From: Hyphomicrobiales bacterium
GTDB lineage: Bacteria > Pseudomonadota > Alphaproteobacteria > Rhizobiales > Rhizobiaceae
Assembly (NCBI GenBank): GCA_900471815.1
Contig: UICE01000004.1
Coordinates: 186,001-250,000, forward strand
Length of the DNA stretch: 64,000 nt
Direction: 5' to 3'
The position numbers and the translations under genes were made by a program. Positions 16,985-25,891 of the stretch are shown here, piece by piece. Position 1 is the stretch's first letter. The number at the start of each line of letters is the position of its first letter. The notes below the pieces were generated by a model. The model was not told where the DNA came from, searched no databases, and saw only the letters and a list, made by a program, of their open reading frames with translations.

Positions 16985-17940
16985 TCATTCAGATACTGTC
17001 CCGTTTGGTAAACTGTGGACTTCGGCATGATCGGCGTCTTCTCTCATTCCCTTGAATGAAGCGTGACGAAGTTTGTTATCACCAGTCCATGCCCGATACT
17101 CGATCTCTGCGACCAGGGTGGGTTCAGTGAAGATGAGCTTCTTGCCCTTGATCGGGGCTGCGGGCTTGTCAATCCGGATCGCATCGAGTTGCTTGCGGAT
17201 ATCCTTGGCCTGCTGATGCTTGAAGCCGGTGCCGACTGATCCGACATAGACCAGGCCATAGTCCTGTTTCGCCGCGAGCAACAGGCTGGCGATTGCGCCG
17301 CGCACTGCTGTTGAGGGTTCGTAGCTAATGATAACGAAGCTGTCGCTCTGCGTGCACTTGATCTTGAGCCAGTCGCCGGTGCGGCCAGAGCGGTAGGGCT
17401 GGTGCCTGTTCTTGGCAATGATGCCTTCCAGGCCGTGGGCACATGCGGTTCTGAGCAGTGTCTCGCCGTCCGCTTCAATCTCTTGCGAAATACGGATGAT
17501 CCCGTCTTGCTCGGTGATCAGGCTTTCCAACATTGCCCGGCGTTCTGAAAACGGGAGCTTGGAAAGATCGTGCCCATCAAGATAAAGAACGTCGAAGGCA
17601 TAGAATATCGTCTTTGTCGTTACACGCTTGCCTCCGCGCCCGCCTAAATCTTGCTGGAGTAGCCCGAAATCCGATCGCCCTTGCTCGTCGAGCACAACAG
17701 CTTCGCCATCAAGGATCATGGTTGATCCGAATGCCTTGGCTGCTCGAACACCCAGTCGTCACTCGTGGGAGGGTTTGACTTCAGGAGGGCCAGACACGGT
17801 TCAATGCGATCTGGCATGGGATCGAAGGGCAGTTGCGGTTCGGTGGGCTTTCTGCGCTTGCGAGGCAAACTCGTTATTGGCGCATCCAGATCGGACAGAA
17901 GTCCAATGGTACGAAGCTTCTGTCCGGATTTTCTCGCCAT
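16985..17940 (-). pseudogene. LigD-type ATP-dependent DNA ligase with catalytic core deleted
   Basis: The reverse strand from 17940 encodes the N-terminus of a non-homologous end-joining ligase (M-A-R-K-S-G, later P-D-R-I-E-P-C-L-A-L-L and D-W-V-F-E) and then runs out of frame at 17716. The next frame resumes at M-I-L-D-G-E-A-V-V-L and runs through Y-A-F-D-V-L-Y-L-D-G, E-G-I-I-A-K and D-W-L-K-I-K-C to the C-terminus. About 45 residues between the two parts are missing, including the K-W-D-G-Y-R active-site lysine motif. No intact ligase can be made. No Ku gene is adjacent. Confidence 0.85.
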
Positions 17941-18009
17941 ACTCGATACTCCAACTGGACGCACACTCGTGAGTCAGTGAACGACTCTTGCAGCGACTCA
18001 GTTCCAGCT

Positions 18010-18113
18010 TAATGTTGCCTCGGGTTTTGCGACCAATGCACAATACTGGAATCGTCCAGGTATCGCCCCAGCGAACGGAGCTGTGCCAAAATCTCAAATA
18101 AGAGATGATCTCG
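18010..18113 (-). repeat. Partial copy of the small gene at 10801-11178
   Basis: About 100 bases match 10884-10985. The reverse-strand frame here reads Y-G-D-R-D-H-L-L-F-E-I-L, R-S-L-G-R-Y-L-D-D-S-S-I and stops after Q-N-P-R-Q-H. This preserves the C-terminal frame lost in the other copy. Upstream of about 18113 the similarity ends, so the N-terminal part is missing. Confidence 0.6.
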
Positions 18114-18201
18114 GTCGCCATACTTCCCCCAATGCGGACAAGCTTGGCAGTCAATTCGTCGATCGTAGCCCCGGTATTTCCACCGAGATTTGACCCGCTT
18201 T

Positions 18202-18580
18202 TTAGATATGTTTCGGGTCTGGTGAGGAGGTCAAGTCCCTGTTTTTCTCCTTTGCGTTTTTCGGTTCGTGTGCTGAACTGTTTTTGAAGCGGTAGCTGTC
18301 GTTTCCGGTTTCGAGGTGTGACAATGATGCGTCAAGCGGTCGAGTAGCGCCGTTGTCATCTTGGCATCGCCGAAGACGCTTGCCCATTCGCTGAAGCTGA
18401 GGTTGGTGGTGATGACGACACTGGTGCGGTCGTATAGCTTGCTTGGGAGGTGGAAGAGCAATGCACCACCTGATGCACTGAACGGAAGGTAATCGAGTTC
18501 GTCCAATTCCACTGTCGAGAAGAACCGGACCCGCTTGTGATGATGCTCTCGCCTGGATACCCAGGGCGGTACCGGGGCCG
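18202..18580 (-). pseudogene. istB: IS21-family helper ATPase relic (istB)
   Basis: The reverse strand retains the IstB core D-E-L[16 protein letters not shown], [11 protein letters not shown] and [14 protein letters not shown]. Upstream, fragments [10 protein letters not shown] and H-H-H-K-R-V-R-F-F remain, separated by deletions that removed the Walker A region and a middle segment. A frameshift near 18320 moves the C-terminus ([10 protein letters not shown]) into another frame. The transposase istA and the terminal repeats are absent. This is a dead IS remnant marking past insertion. Confidence 0.85.
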
Positions 18581-18600
18581 CAGACTAGGTTCTCAACGCC

Positions 18601-19419
18601 TCACGGCATGCGATCGAATTGAAGTTTTGCGGCAATCTCTTTGCTGGACTGTTTCAGGGCGGCTGTCGCAAGGTCTACCAGTTCTAAAGAATAGCGTTGG
18701 ATGGGAGCGGATAGGCTGATTGCAGCGATGGGAAAATTCAGATCGTCCAGAATCGACACTCCAATACACATGCAAACGTCTTCGTTCTCGCCAATTTCAA
18801 TCGCATAACCACGCTTATGAACTTCTTTCAGTTGTCGACGAATTGCGTCTGCGTCCATCACCGATCGGTAGGTTCGCTCCGCAAGAGAGTGAGTCAAAAT
18901 TCGCTCTCGGTCAGGTTCATCAAGGTGTGCAAGTATAGCTTTCCCTAACGCGGTTGTGTGAAGAGGGTCTCTAGTGCCAACGTGGGCTTGCATTCTAAGT
19001 GCGCGAGTAGACTCAACGATTTCGATGTAAACAATCTGGCCTTTGTCTTCGATTGCCAGATTGATCGTTTCGTTGAAACTGCGATTTAGGTTTCTCATAA
19101 TAGGCATCGCGATTTCGCGCAGCCTCTGCAAGCTTCGATCCGTCCGTGCGAGCGAGCGGAAACCATGTCCGATACCATATCGGTCGTTTGGAATATCATG
19201 GTGCAAAAAGGCTGTCGCACTTAGGGTTTGCAGATATCGGAATACAGTCGTCTTCGGAATATCGAGCGCGTTCGCAACTTCAGTCAGGGTAACATCCCTC
19301 CCGCTCGCACCTATATACTCCAATACTTTGAGTGCCTTGATGACGGGACCGACAATATAACCCGAGGCCGCTTGTGACGATGTGCTACGTTCCCTTCGAC
19401 GTGCCGGAATTCCATCCAT
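18601..19419 (-). CDS. IclR-family transcriptional regulator
   Basis: About 272 residues. It has a winged-helix N-terminus (K-A-L-K-V-L-E-Y-I, then L-T-E-V-A-N-A-L-D-I-P-K-T-T-V-F-R-Y-L) and a GAF-like IclR effector domain with L-H-T-T-A-L-G-K-A-I-L-A and C-I-G-V-S-I-L-D. The start at 19419 has AAGGA nine bases before it; an alternative ATG lies at 19446. It follows the ABC transporter genes in the same direction and probably controls them and the divergent RraA/GlcD genes. The effector is unknown. Confidence 0.9.
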   Translation of the reverse strand: MDGIPARRRERSTSSQAASGYIVGPVIKALKVLEYIGASGRDVTLTEVANALDIPKTTVFRYLQTLSATAFLHHDIPNDRYGIGHGFRSLARTDRSLQRLREIAMPIMRNLNRSFNETINLAIEDKGQIVYIEIVESTRALRMQAHVGTRDPLHTTALGKAILAHLDEPDRERILTHSLAERTYRSVMDADAIRRQLKEVHKRGYAIEIGENEDVCMCIGVSILDDLNFPIAAISLSAPIQRYSLELVDLATAALKQSSKEIAAKLQFDRMP

Positions 19420-19467
19420 GTCATTGTATCCTTTACCGCCGCTCATGAGGACAGCTCTCTATCGGCA

Positions 19468-20244
19468 TTAATTTCTCGTGCTTTTGAGAAAAGATGCAAG
19501 ACGTTCGTTCTTGGGTCTATTGAAAATCTCATCTGGAGTATCGTCTTCGATAATCCTTCCTTGCTCCATGAACACAACCCGGTTGGAAACATCCCGGGCA
19601 AAGCGCATCTCGTGCGTAACCAACAAGAGGGTTGCGCCGTCATCGGCAATGCTTTTTACGGTGGTCAGAACTTCCTGAACCAACTCTGGATCGAGTGCTG
19701 ATGTGATCTCATCGAGCAGTACGAGTTTTGGATTCATAGCGAGAGCACGAGCGATTGCCACACGTTGCTGCTGACCACCGGATAGTTGACTTGGAAAATT
19801 ATCCTTCCGTGCCAGTAGCCCAACCCGGTCAAGCCATTTCTCAGCGATCTCTCGCGCTTCTGCCTGTCCCATCCTGCGAACCTTGCGCAGGCCCAGCATT
19901 ACGTTTCCTGCAGCATTGAGATGGGGAAAGAGATTGAAGCTTTGGAACACCATTCCCGTCATTGATCGCTGGCGGGAAAGTTCACGGTCCTTCAGCCTGT
20001 GGCGCTGGCCGTCGATTGAGGATTGGTATCCAATAACTTCACCGTCAAGAACGATTTCGCCATGTTGAAATTCTTCAAGCAGGTTTACGCAGCGCAGCAG
20101 GGTCGTCTTGCCTGAACCGCTGGAACCTATGATTGATACGACCTCACCTTTGTTCAAGGATAAATCGACACCTTTGAGAACCTCCACAGCCCCATATTGC
20201 TTACGCAGGTTCTTAATCTGGAGTAGGGCCGTCGTTTCTTGCAT
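19468..20244 (-). CDS. Polar amino-acid-type ABC transporter ATPase
   Basis: A 258-residue ATPase of the GlnQ/HisP type. It has Walker A G-S-S-G-S-G-K-T-T, the Q-loop V-F-Q-S-F-N-L-F, signature L-S-G-G-Q-Q-Q-R-V, Walker B L-V-L-L-D-E-I (Ile replaces the usual Pro) and the switch H in V-T-H-E-M. AAAGGA precedes the ATG at 20244. It lies 10 bases after the permease stop and belongs to the binding protein-permease-permease-ATPase operon. The substrate is probably a polar amino acid or a related acid. Confidence 0.92.
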   Translation of the reverse strand: MQETTALLQIKNLRKQYGAVEVLKGVDLSLNKGEVVSIIGSSGSGKTTLLRCVNLLEEFQHGEIVLDGEVIGYQSSIDGQRHRLKDRELSRQRSMTGMVFQSFNLFPHLNAAGNVMLGLRKVRRMGQAEAREIAEKWLDRVGLLARKDNFPSQLSGGQQQRVAIARALAMNPKLVLLDEITSALDPELVQEVLTTVKSIADDGATLLLVTHEMRFARDVSNRVVFMEQGRIIEDDTPDEIFNRPKNERLASFLKSTRN

Positions 20245-20254
20245 CGTTGTTCCT

Positions 20255-20899
20255 TTACCTGCGATCAAAAATTCTGGCGGTTTGATCAAGTGCGATATTG
20301 ATGACGAGATATATAACGCCGCTGAAAACGTAGAACTGTATCGCCATGAAATTGCGACCGATAACTTCTTGCGTATTGAGGAGAAGCTCGGCAACACCGA
20401 TTAGTGAGAGCAAGCTTGAGCCTTTTATCAGTTCCACGCCCGTATTGATCCATGGCGGCAGGGCGCTCCGCAGGGCTTGCGGGAAAAGCACATTGACGAC
20501 GATCTGCTTGAATGTAAGGCCAATACTTCGACCGGCCTCAATCTGACCCACGGGTATTGCTTGAAGTGAACCTCGTGTCAGTTCGGCAATATGTGCACCA
20601 GCGAACAGACTGAGCGCCAATATGCCCGCCATCTTGGCAGTCAGGCTTAAACCCATCACGGAGGGTATATAAAATGCAGCCAGTACAGAGACCAGCACAG
20701 GAGTTCCACGCATAATTTCAACATACAAACGGAAGGGCATGCGTGAAAAGTAGGAACCATACGTTAGCTGCACGCCCACCAGAACACCTATAATTGTTCC
20801 GATGACGATTGCTACAATGGAGATTTGAAGGGTCGTAATGAGCCCATCCAACAGCGGCCATCTGGCAATCCAAAGTTGATTAAGAAAAGCGTCCATCAT
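20255..20899 (-). CDS. Polar amino-acid-type ABC permease (1)
   Basis: A 214-residue HisM/GlnP-type permease with about five membrane helices. The EAA loop reads Q-I-E-A-G-R-S-I-G-L-T, the surface that contacts the ATPase. GAGGAGA precedes tandem ATGs. It is 9 bases after the second permease and pairs with it as a heterodimeric channel. Confidence 0.9.
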   Translation of the reverse strand: MMDAFLNQLWIARWPLLDGLITTLQISIVAIVIGTIIGVLVGVQLTYGSYFSRMPFRLYVEIMRGTPVLVSVLAAFYIPSVMGLSLTAKMAGILALSLFAGAHIAELTRGSLQAIPVGQIEAGRSIGLTFKQIVVNVLFPQALRSALPPWINTGVELIKGSSLLSLIGVAELLLNTQEVIGRNFMAIQFYVFSGVIYLVINIALDQTARIFDRR

Positions 20900-20908
20900 T
20901 CACTCTCC

Positions 20909-21565
20909 TCAAAACTTTGGAAAACGGCGTTCGATCCGTTGCAGGACGAACGACATGGCGGAACAGGTGACGACATACATGCAGCTGACAATCAGCCATG
21001 TCTCGACCACCCTGAATGTATTGGTATTGATCCTGCGCGCTTCGAATGTGAGCTCAGGTATGGCGATCGCGGCAGCGATAGAACTGTCTTTGAAGATGCC
21101 GATGAACGTGTTGCTGAGCGAAGGAAGAACATTGCGCAACATGATGGGCATGATCACGTAAAGGTTTGTTTGTAGTCGCGTAAGACCGATTGCCCGCGCG
21201 GCTTCGACCTGACCCGCAGGCACCGAGGACAAGCCACCTCTGAATACCTCAATAAGGTATGCACCCGAGTATAGGGAGAGTGCCCAAACGAAGCTTTTAT
21301 ATTTATCGAGGCGTATACCCAGCTGTGGCAGCGCGAAATAAAGCAGCAGCACAATCACCAATAATGGCAAGTTGCGGATTAGCATGACGTAGAACCCAAC
21401 AAGCCACTTGCCCGCAACTGACCCCCGGCTGATAAAAGCACCAAGCAGCCCGATGACAGTTCCGGCAATCAGTGAAAACAGCGCCATGACAAGACCGATG
21501 GCCAGCCCCGACAGTAGACTGTGGAAGTTGGACCAGACGGCATCGAAGTGCAGCGAGTATCCCAT
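20909..21565 (-). CDS. Polar amino-acid-type ABC permease (2)
   Basis: A 218-residue permease of the HisQ/GlnP type, with R-N-L-P-L-L-V after the second helix and the EAA loop Q-V-E-A-A-R-A-I-G-L-T. The start at 21565 begins the first membrane region; an upstream start would overlap the binding-protein gene with a basic leader and is less likely. It lies 14 bases after the binding protein stop in the same operon. Confidence 0.9.
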   Translation of the reverse strand: MGYSLHFDAVWSNFHSLLSGLAIGLVMALFSLIAGTVIGLLGAFISRGSVAGKWLVGFYVMLIRNLPLLVIVLLLYFALPQLGIRLDKYKSFVWALSLYSGAYLIEVFRGGLSSVPAGQVEAARAIGLTRLQTNLYVIMPIMLRNVLPSLSNTFIGIFKDSSIAAAIAIPELTFEARRINTNTFRVVETWLIVSCMYVVTCSAMSFVLQRIERRFPKF

Positions 21566-21579
21566 GGTCAGCGCTGGCC

Positions 21580-22419
21580 TTAACGCAGCTCGCCCGGAAA
21601 ACCGATCTTTGGTTCGGTCGGGTATTCGCCGAACCACTTCTTGTAGGCTTCCTTGTAGACCGGGAAGGTCGTTCCTGTCATGGATTCACGCAATGCGACG
21701 TTAACGAAGTTCAGCCAATCAGGATTTCCGCGCTTGACGATGCATGCGTAGCTTTGCGGGTTCCAGCTGTAACCTGAGTCAACAAACTGATCTGGATTCT
21801 GCGACATGTAGTATTTCAATGACGAGTTGTCCGTCGCCGCCGCGTCAGCCCGCCCGGAATTTAGCGATTGATACATGAGATCGACGCTATCAAACTGGTC
21901 TACGGTTGCTTCAGGCAGCGCATCATGCACCATCTGCTCGGCAAAGACATTCTGCAATACTGAAATCGTTACGGCACTGCCTGCAGCCTTAAGCTCATCG
22001 TAATTTTTGTACTTGCCACCCGACTTCAGCATAAGGCTCACACCTTCACGATAGTAAGGGATTGTGAAAGCAACCTGCTGCGCACGTGCCGCTGTTACAG
22101 TCACGAACTGGCAGGTAACATCGACTTTATCCGTGAGGATGTTTGGAATCCGTGCGTCAGATGCCTGACTTACAAACTCAATCTTAGTGTCGTCATCGAA
22201 AAGACCTTTCGCGATCATCTTGGCGACGTCAACATCAAAGCCGACCAGTTCACCAACTTCATTCTTGAAATGCCAAGGCGGATTTGTTGTGCCGGTCCCC
22301 ACAACGAGTTTGCCTCTGGCAAGAACGTCATCCAATTTGTCTGCATTTGCAGGAGCATGCAGAACCAAAGCGCCTGCGAGTGAGATTCCGAAGATTACTA
22401 TCGTCCGTGCATTAAACAT
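21580..22419 (-). CDS. ABC transporter solute-binding protein, amino-acid family
   Basis: A 279-residue periplasmic protein of SBP family 3. It has a signal peptide at residues 1-25 ending in A-N-A, then G-K-L-V-V-G-T-G-T-T-N-P-P-W, V-G-F-D-V-D-V-A-K and the ligand-contact D-V-T-C-Q-F-V-T. AAGGGGA stands before the ATG at 22419. First gene of the leftward transporter operon. It is divergent from the RraA-like gene, whose product may act on what this system imports. Confidence 0.92.
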   Translation of the reverse strand: MFNARTIVIFGISLAGALVLHAPANADKLDDVLARGKLVVGTGTTNPPWHFKNEVGELVGFDVDVAKMIAKGLFDDDTKIEFVSQASDARIPNILTDKVDVTCQFVTVTAARAQQVAFTIPYYREGVSLMLKSGGKYKNYDELKAAGSAVTISVLQNVFAEQMVHDALPEATVDQFDSVDLMYQSLNSGRADAAATDNSSLKYYMSQNPDQFVDSGYSWNPQSYACIVKRGNPDWLNFVNVALRESMTGTTFPVYKEAYKKWFGEYPTEPKIGFPGELR

Positions 22420-22728
22420 AAAAGTTCCCCTTTGTAACGTTCCGTGGCGAACGGCTTCTTCAAAGTGCCGTTTCATGCTGTCGCGCTCCTAGTCTCTTGG
22501 TTTTTTCGGTGCCGACAAGCGCACGTTGTTTCGCCAGGTGGAAAACGTGTTTCATTTTTTTGGCTTGAACTACGCAGGCTGGCTGACAAATCTGGTTTCC
22601 CAGCGAGGCGCGCGCGCCAGAAATGGATTTTTCCATCAGGCGAAACGGCGTTAGCTAGACCGCGGAACAGTTTCCGTTGCTATCTCTACAAGGCAAGCGA
22701 AACCAATGCGGGAGAGAAGGAATTTCCA
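22420..22728. promoter_or_regulatory. Divergent promoter region, transporter / RraA-GlcD genes
   Basis: About 310 bases between divergent operons. A partial inverted repeat GAAAACGTGTTTC at 22541-22553 resembles the A/T-rich palindromes bound by IclR regulators, and the nearby IclR gene is the natural candidate. The symmetry is imperfect, so this is tentative. No coding potential is supported. Confidence 0.35.
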
Positions 22729-23412
22729 ATGAATATTAAAACGACGACTGTGCGCGAAACCGAGATTAACGGTTGGGTCGATGCTGCGAACAGAATAGGG
22801 ACGGCATTGGTGCTGGACATCATGGATGGCTTGGGGCGGCGGCAACAAGCTTTGAACATGGGCATTGAACCGCGCACAAATCCACGGACAGTCATCGGCT
22901 CCGCCAAAACGCTGTTGTGGATGGACTTTGCACATGAAGACCCGTCTACCTATGAATTAGAATTGAAGGCAGTAGATAGTTTGCTTCAACACGAGGTCGT
23001 GGTCTGCGCGACCGGCAACTCCGGTCGCTCGGGAATCTGGGGAGAACTGTTGACTACCGCCGCCATGCGACGCGGTGCTGCTGGCGTGGTAACTGACGGA
23101 GCGGTTCGAGATCTCGCGCAGATGCGAGAGATGGGTTTCCCAGTCTACTCGCGGTTTCTTTCGCCCTATGACAGCTTCAACCGGCAGAAAGTGGTTGCCT
23201 ATGATGTTGTTGTCGAGATTGACGGTGTGACGATCCGGCCTGCCGATGTGATCGTTGCCGATTTGGATGGCGTTGCAGTCGTTCCTCGGGAAATCGCGCC
23301 TGAGGTACTGCGCCTGGCATTGGAAAAAGCGGATAAGGAAGACCAGTTCCGGGATGCTGTTCGCAGCGGGTCGAGCCTGACCGAAGCTTACCAGAAGTTT
23401 AACGTTTTATAG
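22729..23412 (+). CDS. RraA-like / HMG-aldolase-family protein
   Basis: A 227-residue member of the RraA-like fold that includes 4-hydroxy-4-methyl-2-oxoglutarate/oxaloacetate aldolases. The family signature G-V-V-T-D-G-A-V-R-D and the following M-G-F-P-V-Y-S-R are intact, as is the metal-binding D in T-D-G. D-L-D-G-V-A-V-V-P follows near the C-terminus. The ATG at 22729 follows AGAAGGA. It is first in a two-gene operon with a GlcD-like flavoprotein, a common pairing for breaking down hydroxy or keto acids. Substrate unproven. Confidence 0.88.
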   Translation: MNIKTTTVRETEINGWVDAANRIGTALVLDIMDGLGRRQQALNMGIEPRTNPRTVIGSAKTLLWMDFAHEDPSTYELELKAVDSLLQHEVVVCATGNSGRSGIWGELLTTAAMRRGAAGVVTDGAVRDLAQMREMGFPVYSRFLSPYDSFNRQKVVAYDVVVEIDGVTIRPADVIVADLDGVAVVPREIAPEVLRLALEKADKEDQFRDAVRSGSSLTEAYQKFNVL

Positions 23413-23432
23413 TTGTCGAAGACTTGTGAGGA

Positions 23433-24896
23433 ATGATGCCTGAGTTACCGAATGGCAATAACAACGATCTGGAGAGATCTTTAAGGAATATACTGGGAGC
23501 AGACATGGTCATTACCGATCATGCGGGAAAGGCAGGTTTTTGCCGTGACTGGATGGGAGACGTAATCAGCGATGCCGTCGCTGTATTGCGACCGCGTAAC
23601 ACAGCGGAAGTGTCGATGGCTGTTTTGGCATGCCGCGACCTTGGATTATCGATCATTCCCCAAGGTGGTAACACGGGGCTTGTTCTAGGCGGCATTCCGG
23701 ATCATCCGTCCAATCAAGTCATCCTTTCTCTGGAAAGAATGAACCGCATCCGCAGCATAGACATCGATGACTTCTCTGCCGTGGTTGATGCCGGATGCGT
23801 ACTGGCGACGGTTAAGGATGCTGTGGCAGAGCAGGGTATGATTTTCCCTTTGGCACTCGGTGCGCAAGGAAGTTGCCAGATTGGAGGTAATGTCAGCACG
23901 AATGCCGGTGGTTTGAATGTTCTGCGTTACGGAATGACACGGGATCTTGTACTTGGCCTTGAGGTGGTTCTGCCGAACGGCAAAGTGCTTGAAGGCTTGT
24001 CGTCGCTAAGGAAGGACAATCGAGGCATTGATCTCAAACAGTTGTTCATTGGTGCGGAGGGAATGCTTGGGATCGTAACCGGCGTTTCCATAAAACTGAT
24101 GCCAGCACCGGATCAGATCGAAACGGCGTTGCTTGGTGTCGGATCACTGGAAGCCGCTGTGGCGCTTTATCGACGGGCTCGACGGGACTGTTGCGATCTG
24201 ATGTCTGCCTTCGAATTTATGCCGCCTATGGCTTTGATCCTCGCCAAGGAGGCAATGCCGGATCTCGATATGCCTATTGCAATGGATTATCCCGCCTACG
24301 TCCTCATGGAGATTTCAGCCTCTGGACTCGTGGACGTGGGCGATCTTATGCAGCGCTTCCTGACAAATGTGATGGAGGAGGGGCACGTCATTGATGGGGT
24401 TATTGCTTCGTCGTCCACTCAAGCGAGCAACCTCTGGAAAATTCGCGAGGGAATGGTGGAAGGACAGGCTCTGCGGGGCAGACACATGCGTACCGACATT
24501 TCTGTGCCGTTATCGCGATTATCTGACTTCGTGGCTGTTGCCGAGGAAGCAGTCAGGGCAAAACTTCCAGAGTGTGTGGCGATATCTTATGGACACGTAG
24601 GAGACGGTAATGTTCATCTCAACGTCCTGCCACCGATGGATGCCAGCGAAGCTGACCGCACGAAACAGATCGATTACGCGAAGAAAATTGTAAACGAAGT
24701 CGTGGATATGTTCCAGGGGAGTATCAGCGCAGAACATGGCATTGGCCGCCTAAAACGTGACGATTTTGAACTGCGGCTGCAAAATACTCAGCGGTTGCTG
24801 CTTCATACTCTGAAAAACGCTATTGACCCTCTTCAAATGTTCAATCCTAACAGTCAAATTTCGATAGCTGAACGAGACGACGCAAGTTCGGTTTGA
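23433..24896 (+). CDS. FAD-linked 2-hydroxyacid dehydrogenase (GlcD/D2HGDH type)
   Basis: A 487-residue FAD-binding PCMH enzyme. The flavin-binding core is visible as P-Q-G-G-N-T-G-L-V-L-G, then G-G-N-V-S-T-N-A-G-G and the Y-G-H-V-G-D-G-N-V-H-L-N block with metal-binding His residues. The C-terminal S-A-E-H-G-I-G is typical of D-lactate, glycolate and D-2-hydroxyglutarate dehydrogenases. It oxidises a D-2-hydroxyacid to a ketoacid. It follows the RraA-like aldolase by 20 bases and ends 41 bases from the convergent LuxR gene. Confidence 0.9.
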   Translation: MMPELPNGNNNDLERSLRNILGADMVITDHAGKAGFCRDWMGDVISDAVAVLRPRNTAEVSMAVLACRDLGLSIIPQGGNTGLVLGGIPDHPSNQVILSLERMNRIRSIDIDDFSAVVDAGCVLATVKDAVAEQGMIFPLALGAQGSCQIGGNVSTNAGGLNVLRYGMTRDLVLGLEVVLPNGKVLEGLSSLRKDNRGIDLKQLFIGAEGMLGIVTGVSIKLMPAPDQIETALLGVGSLEAAVALYRRARRDCCDLMSAFEFMPPMALILAKEAMPDLDMPIAMDYPAYVLMEISASGLVDVGDLMQRFLTNVMEEGHVIDGVIASSSTQASNLWKIREGMVEGQALRGRHMRTDISVPLSRLSDFVAVAEEAVRAKLPECVAISYGHVGDGNVHLNVLPPMDASEADRTKQIDYAKKIVNEVVDMFQGSISAEHGIGRLKRDDFELRLQNTQRLLLHTLKNAIDPLQMFNPNSQISIAERDDASSV

Positions 24897-24937
24897 ACGT
24901 ACTGGTACTGCGATTGCATGGTTCGTACGATGATCAA

Positions 24938-25747
24938 TCAAACAATGTCAGTTGTCGTCAACTGCTCGAAAATCGGCATCATCACTGCGAAGAGTTCGGC
25001 TTGCGAGGATAGATTGCACTTGCGATAAAGTTGCTTGCGGAAAACCTTCACCGTTTGCGCACTAATACCCAAGTTCAGCCCAATTGACGGCGACGAGTGT
25101 CCTCGCAGTATCAAAAGTGCGACCTCTGCCTGCCGGTTGCTTAAGGTGACGTCGAATCGTGTCCGCATGGCGCTTATCAGACTTTCGGGGAGTGATGTTT
25201 CTACCCGCTTACGGGCTGGAAGCTCGCCCGATGGAGCAAGATGGGCCCGAAGAAGAGCCATGATAATTGACTGATGCTTTCGCAAATTTGTGTCGGCTTT
25301 ACTCGAGAAAATATCTCCTGATGAACTGTCTTTGCCCATGGAGATGGTTGCCGTCATGGTCTTGCCGATCGTTAGGACAACCGAGATTTCGTCAATGATG
25401 CCGATCCTGCCATAATACCACTCATAGTAGCGACTTCGTTTGAACTGGTCGGGGGCAACATCGAGCAACCGATAGATTCCTGATTTCCCCCGTTCCAGAT
25501 GGAAATGGTAAATTGGGTCAAGAACATATGCTCCTGTGAGATAATCGCTTTCGATGTATTTGAAGACATTCGGGCCATTGATACGTTTGAACCGGACCGA
25601 AGGAGTTTCCGTTCCGTCAAAAATAATCACAACGATGTTGTCAAAATCCATGCAGCCGCGCAAATAGGCTTCCATCTTTTCGTAGAAGTCGCTCTTGCCC
25701 ACGGCGTCTATCGTTTTAGCCAAGCTTTCAAACTCGTCTGAGGCCAT
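24938..25747 (-). CDS. LuxR-type (GerE HTH) transcriptional regulator
   Basis: A 269-residue protein. The C-terminus (about 200-262) is a GerE-type HTH: L-S-N-R-Q-A-E-V-A-L-L-I-L-R-G-H, S-A-Q-T-V-K-V-F-R-K-Q-L-Y-R-K. The N-terminal 180 residues form a sensor domain without receiver residues and not clearly an acyl-homoserine-lactone pocket. It therefore looks like a LuxR-type one-component regulator of a catabolic operon. It is divergent from the dimethylformamidase-like operon across a gap with repeated TACCCC sites. Confidence 0.85.
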   Translation of the reverse strand: MASDEFESLAKTIDAVGKSDFYEKMEAYLRGCMDFDNIVVIIFDGTETPSVRFKRINGPNVFKYIESDYLTGAYVLDPIYHFHLERGKSGIYRLLDVAPDQFKRSRYYEWYYGRIGIIDEISVVLTIGKTMTATISMGKDSSSGDIFSSKADTNLRKHQSIIMALLRAHLAPSGELPARKRVETSLPESLISAMRTRFDVTLSNRQAEVALLILRGHSSPSIGLNLGISAQTVKVFRKQLYRKCNLSSQAELFAVMMPIFEQLTTTDIV

Positions 25748-25753
25748 TCTGAA

Positions 25754-25820
25754 TACCCCTTTGGGGGTATATACCCCTGTGCAAACATTTTGTGAGAGTA
25801 GACTCGAGAACTAAGGGGTA
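25754..25820. promoter_or_regulatory. Repeated TACCCC/GGGGTA operator cluster
   Basis: TACCCC-TTTG-GGGGTA at 25754-25769 is a perfect 6-bp inverted repeat. Another TACCCC follows at 25772-25777 and a GGGGTA at 25815-25820. Four half-sites thus lie in the 144 bases between the divergent LuxR gene and the amidase-like operon. The most likely binder is that LuxR regulator. Confidence 0.6.
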
Positions 25821-25891
25821 TCCGATCCTAAATCAACAGATTGGGGTCATCGCCACACAATAGCGGAAACATCGCTAAGGGCAGAGGTGAA

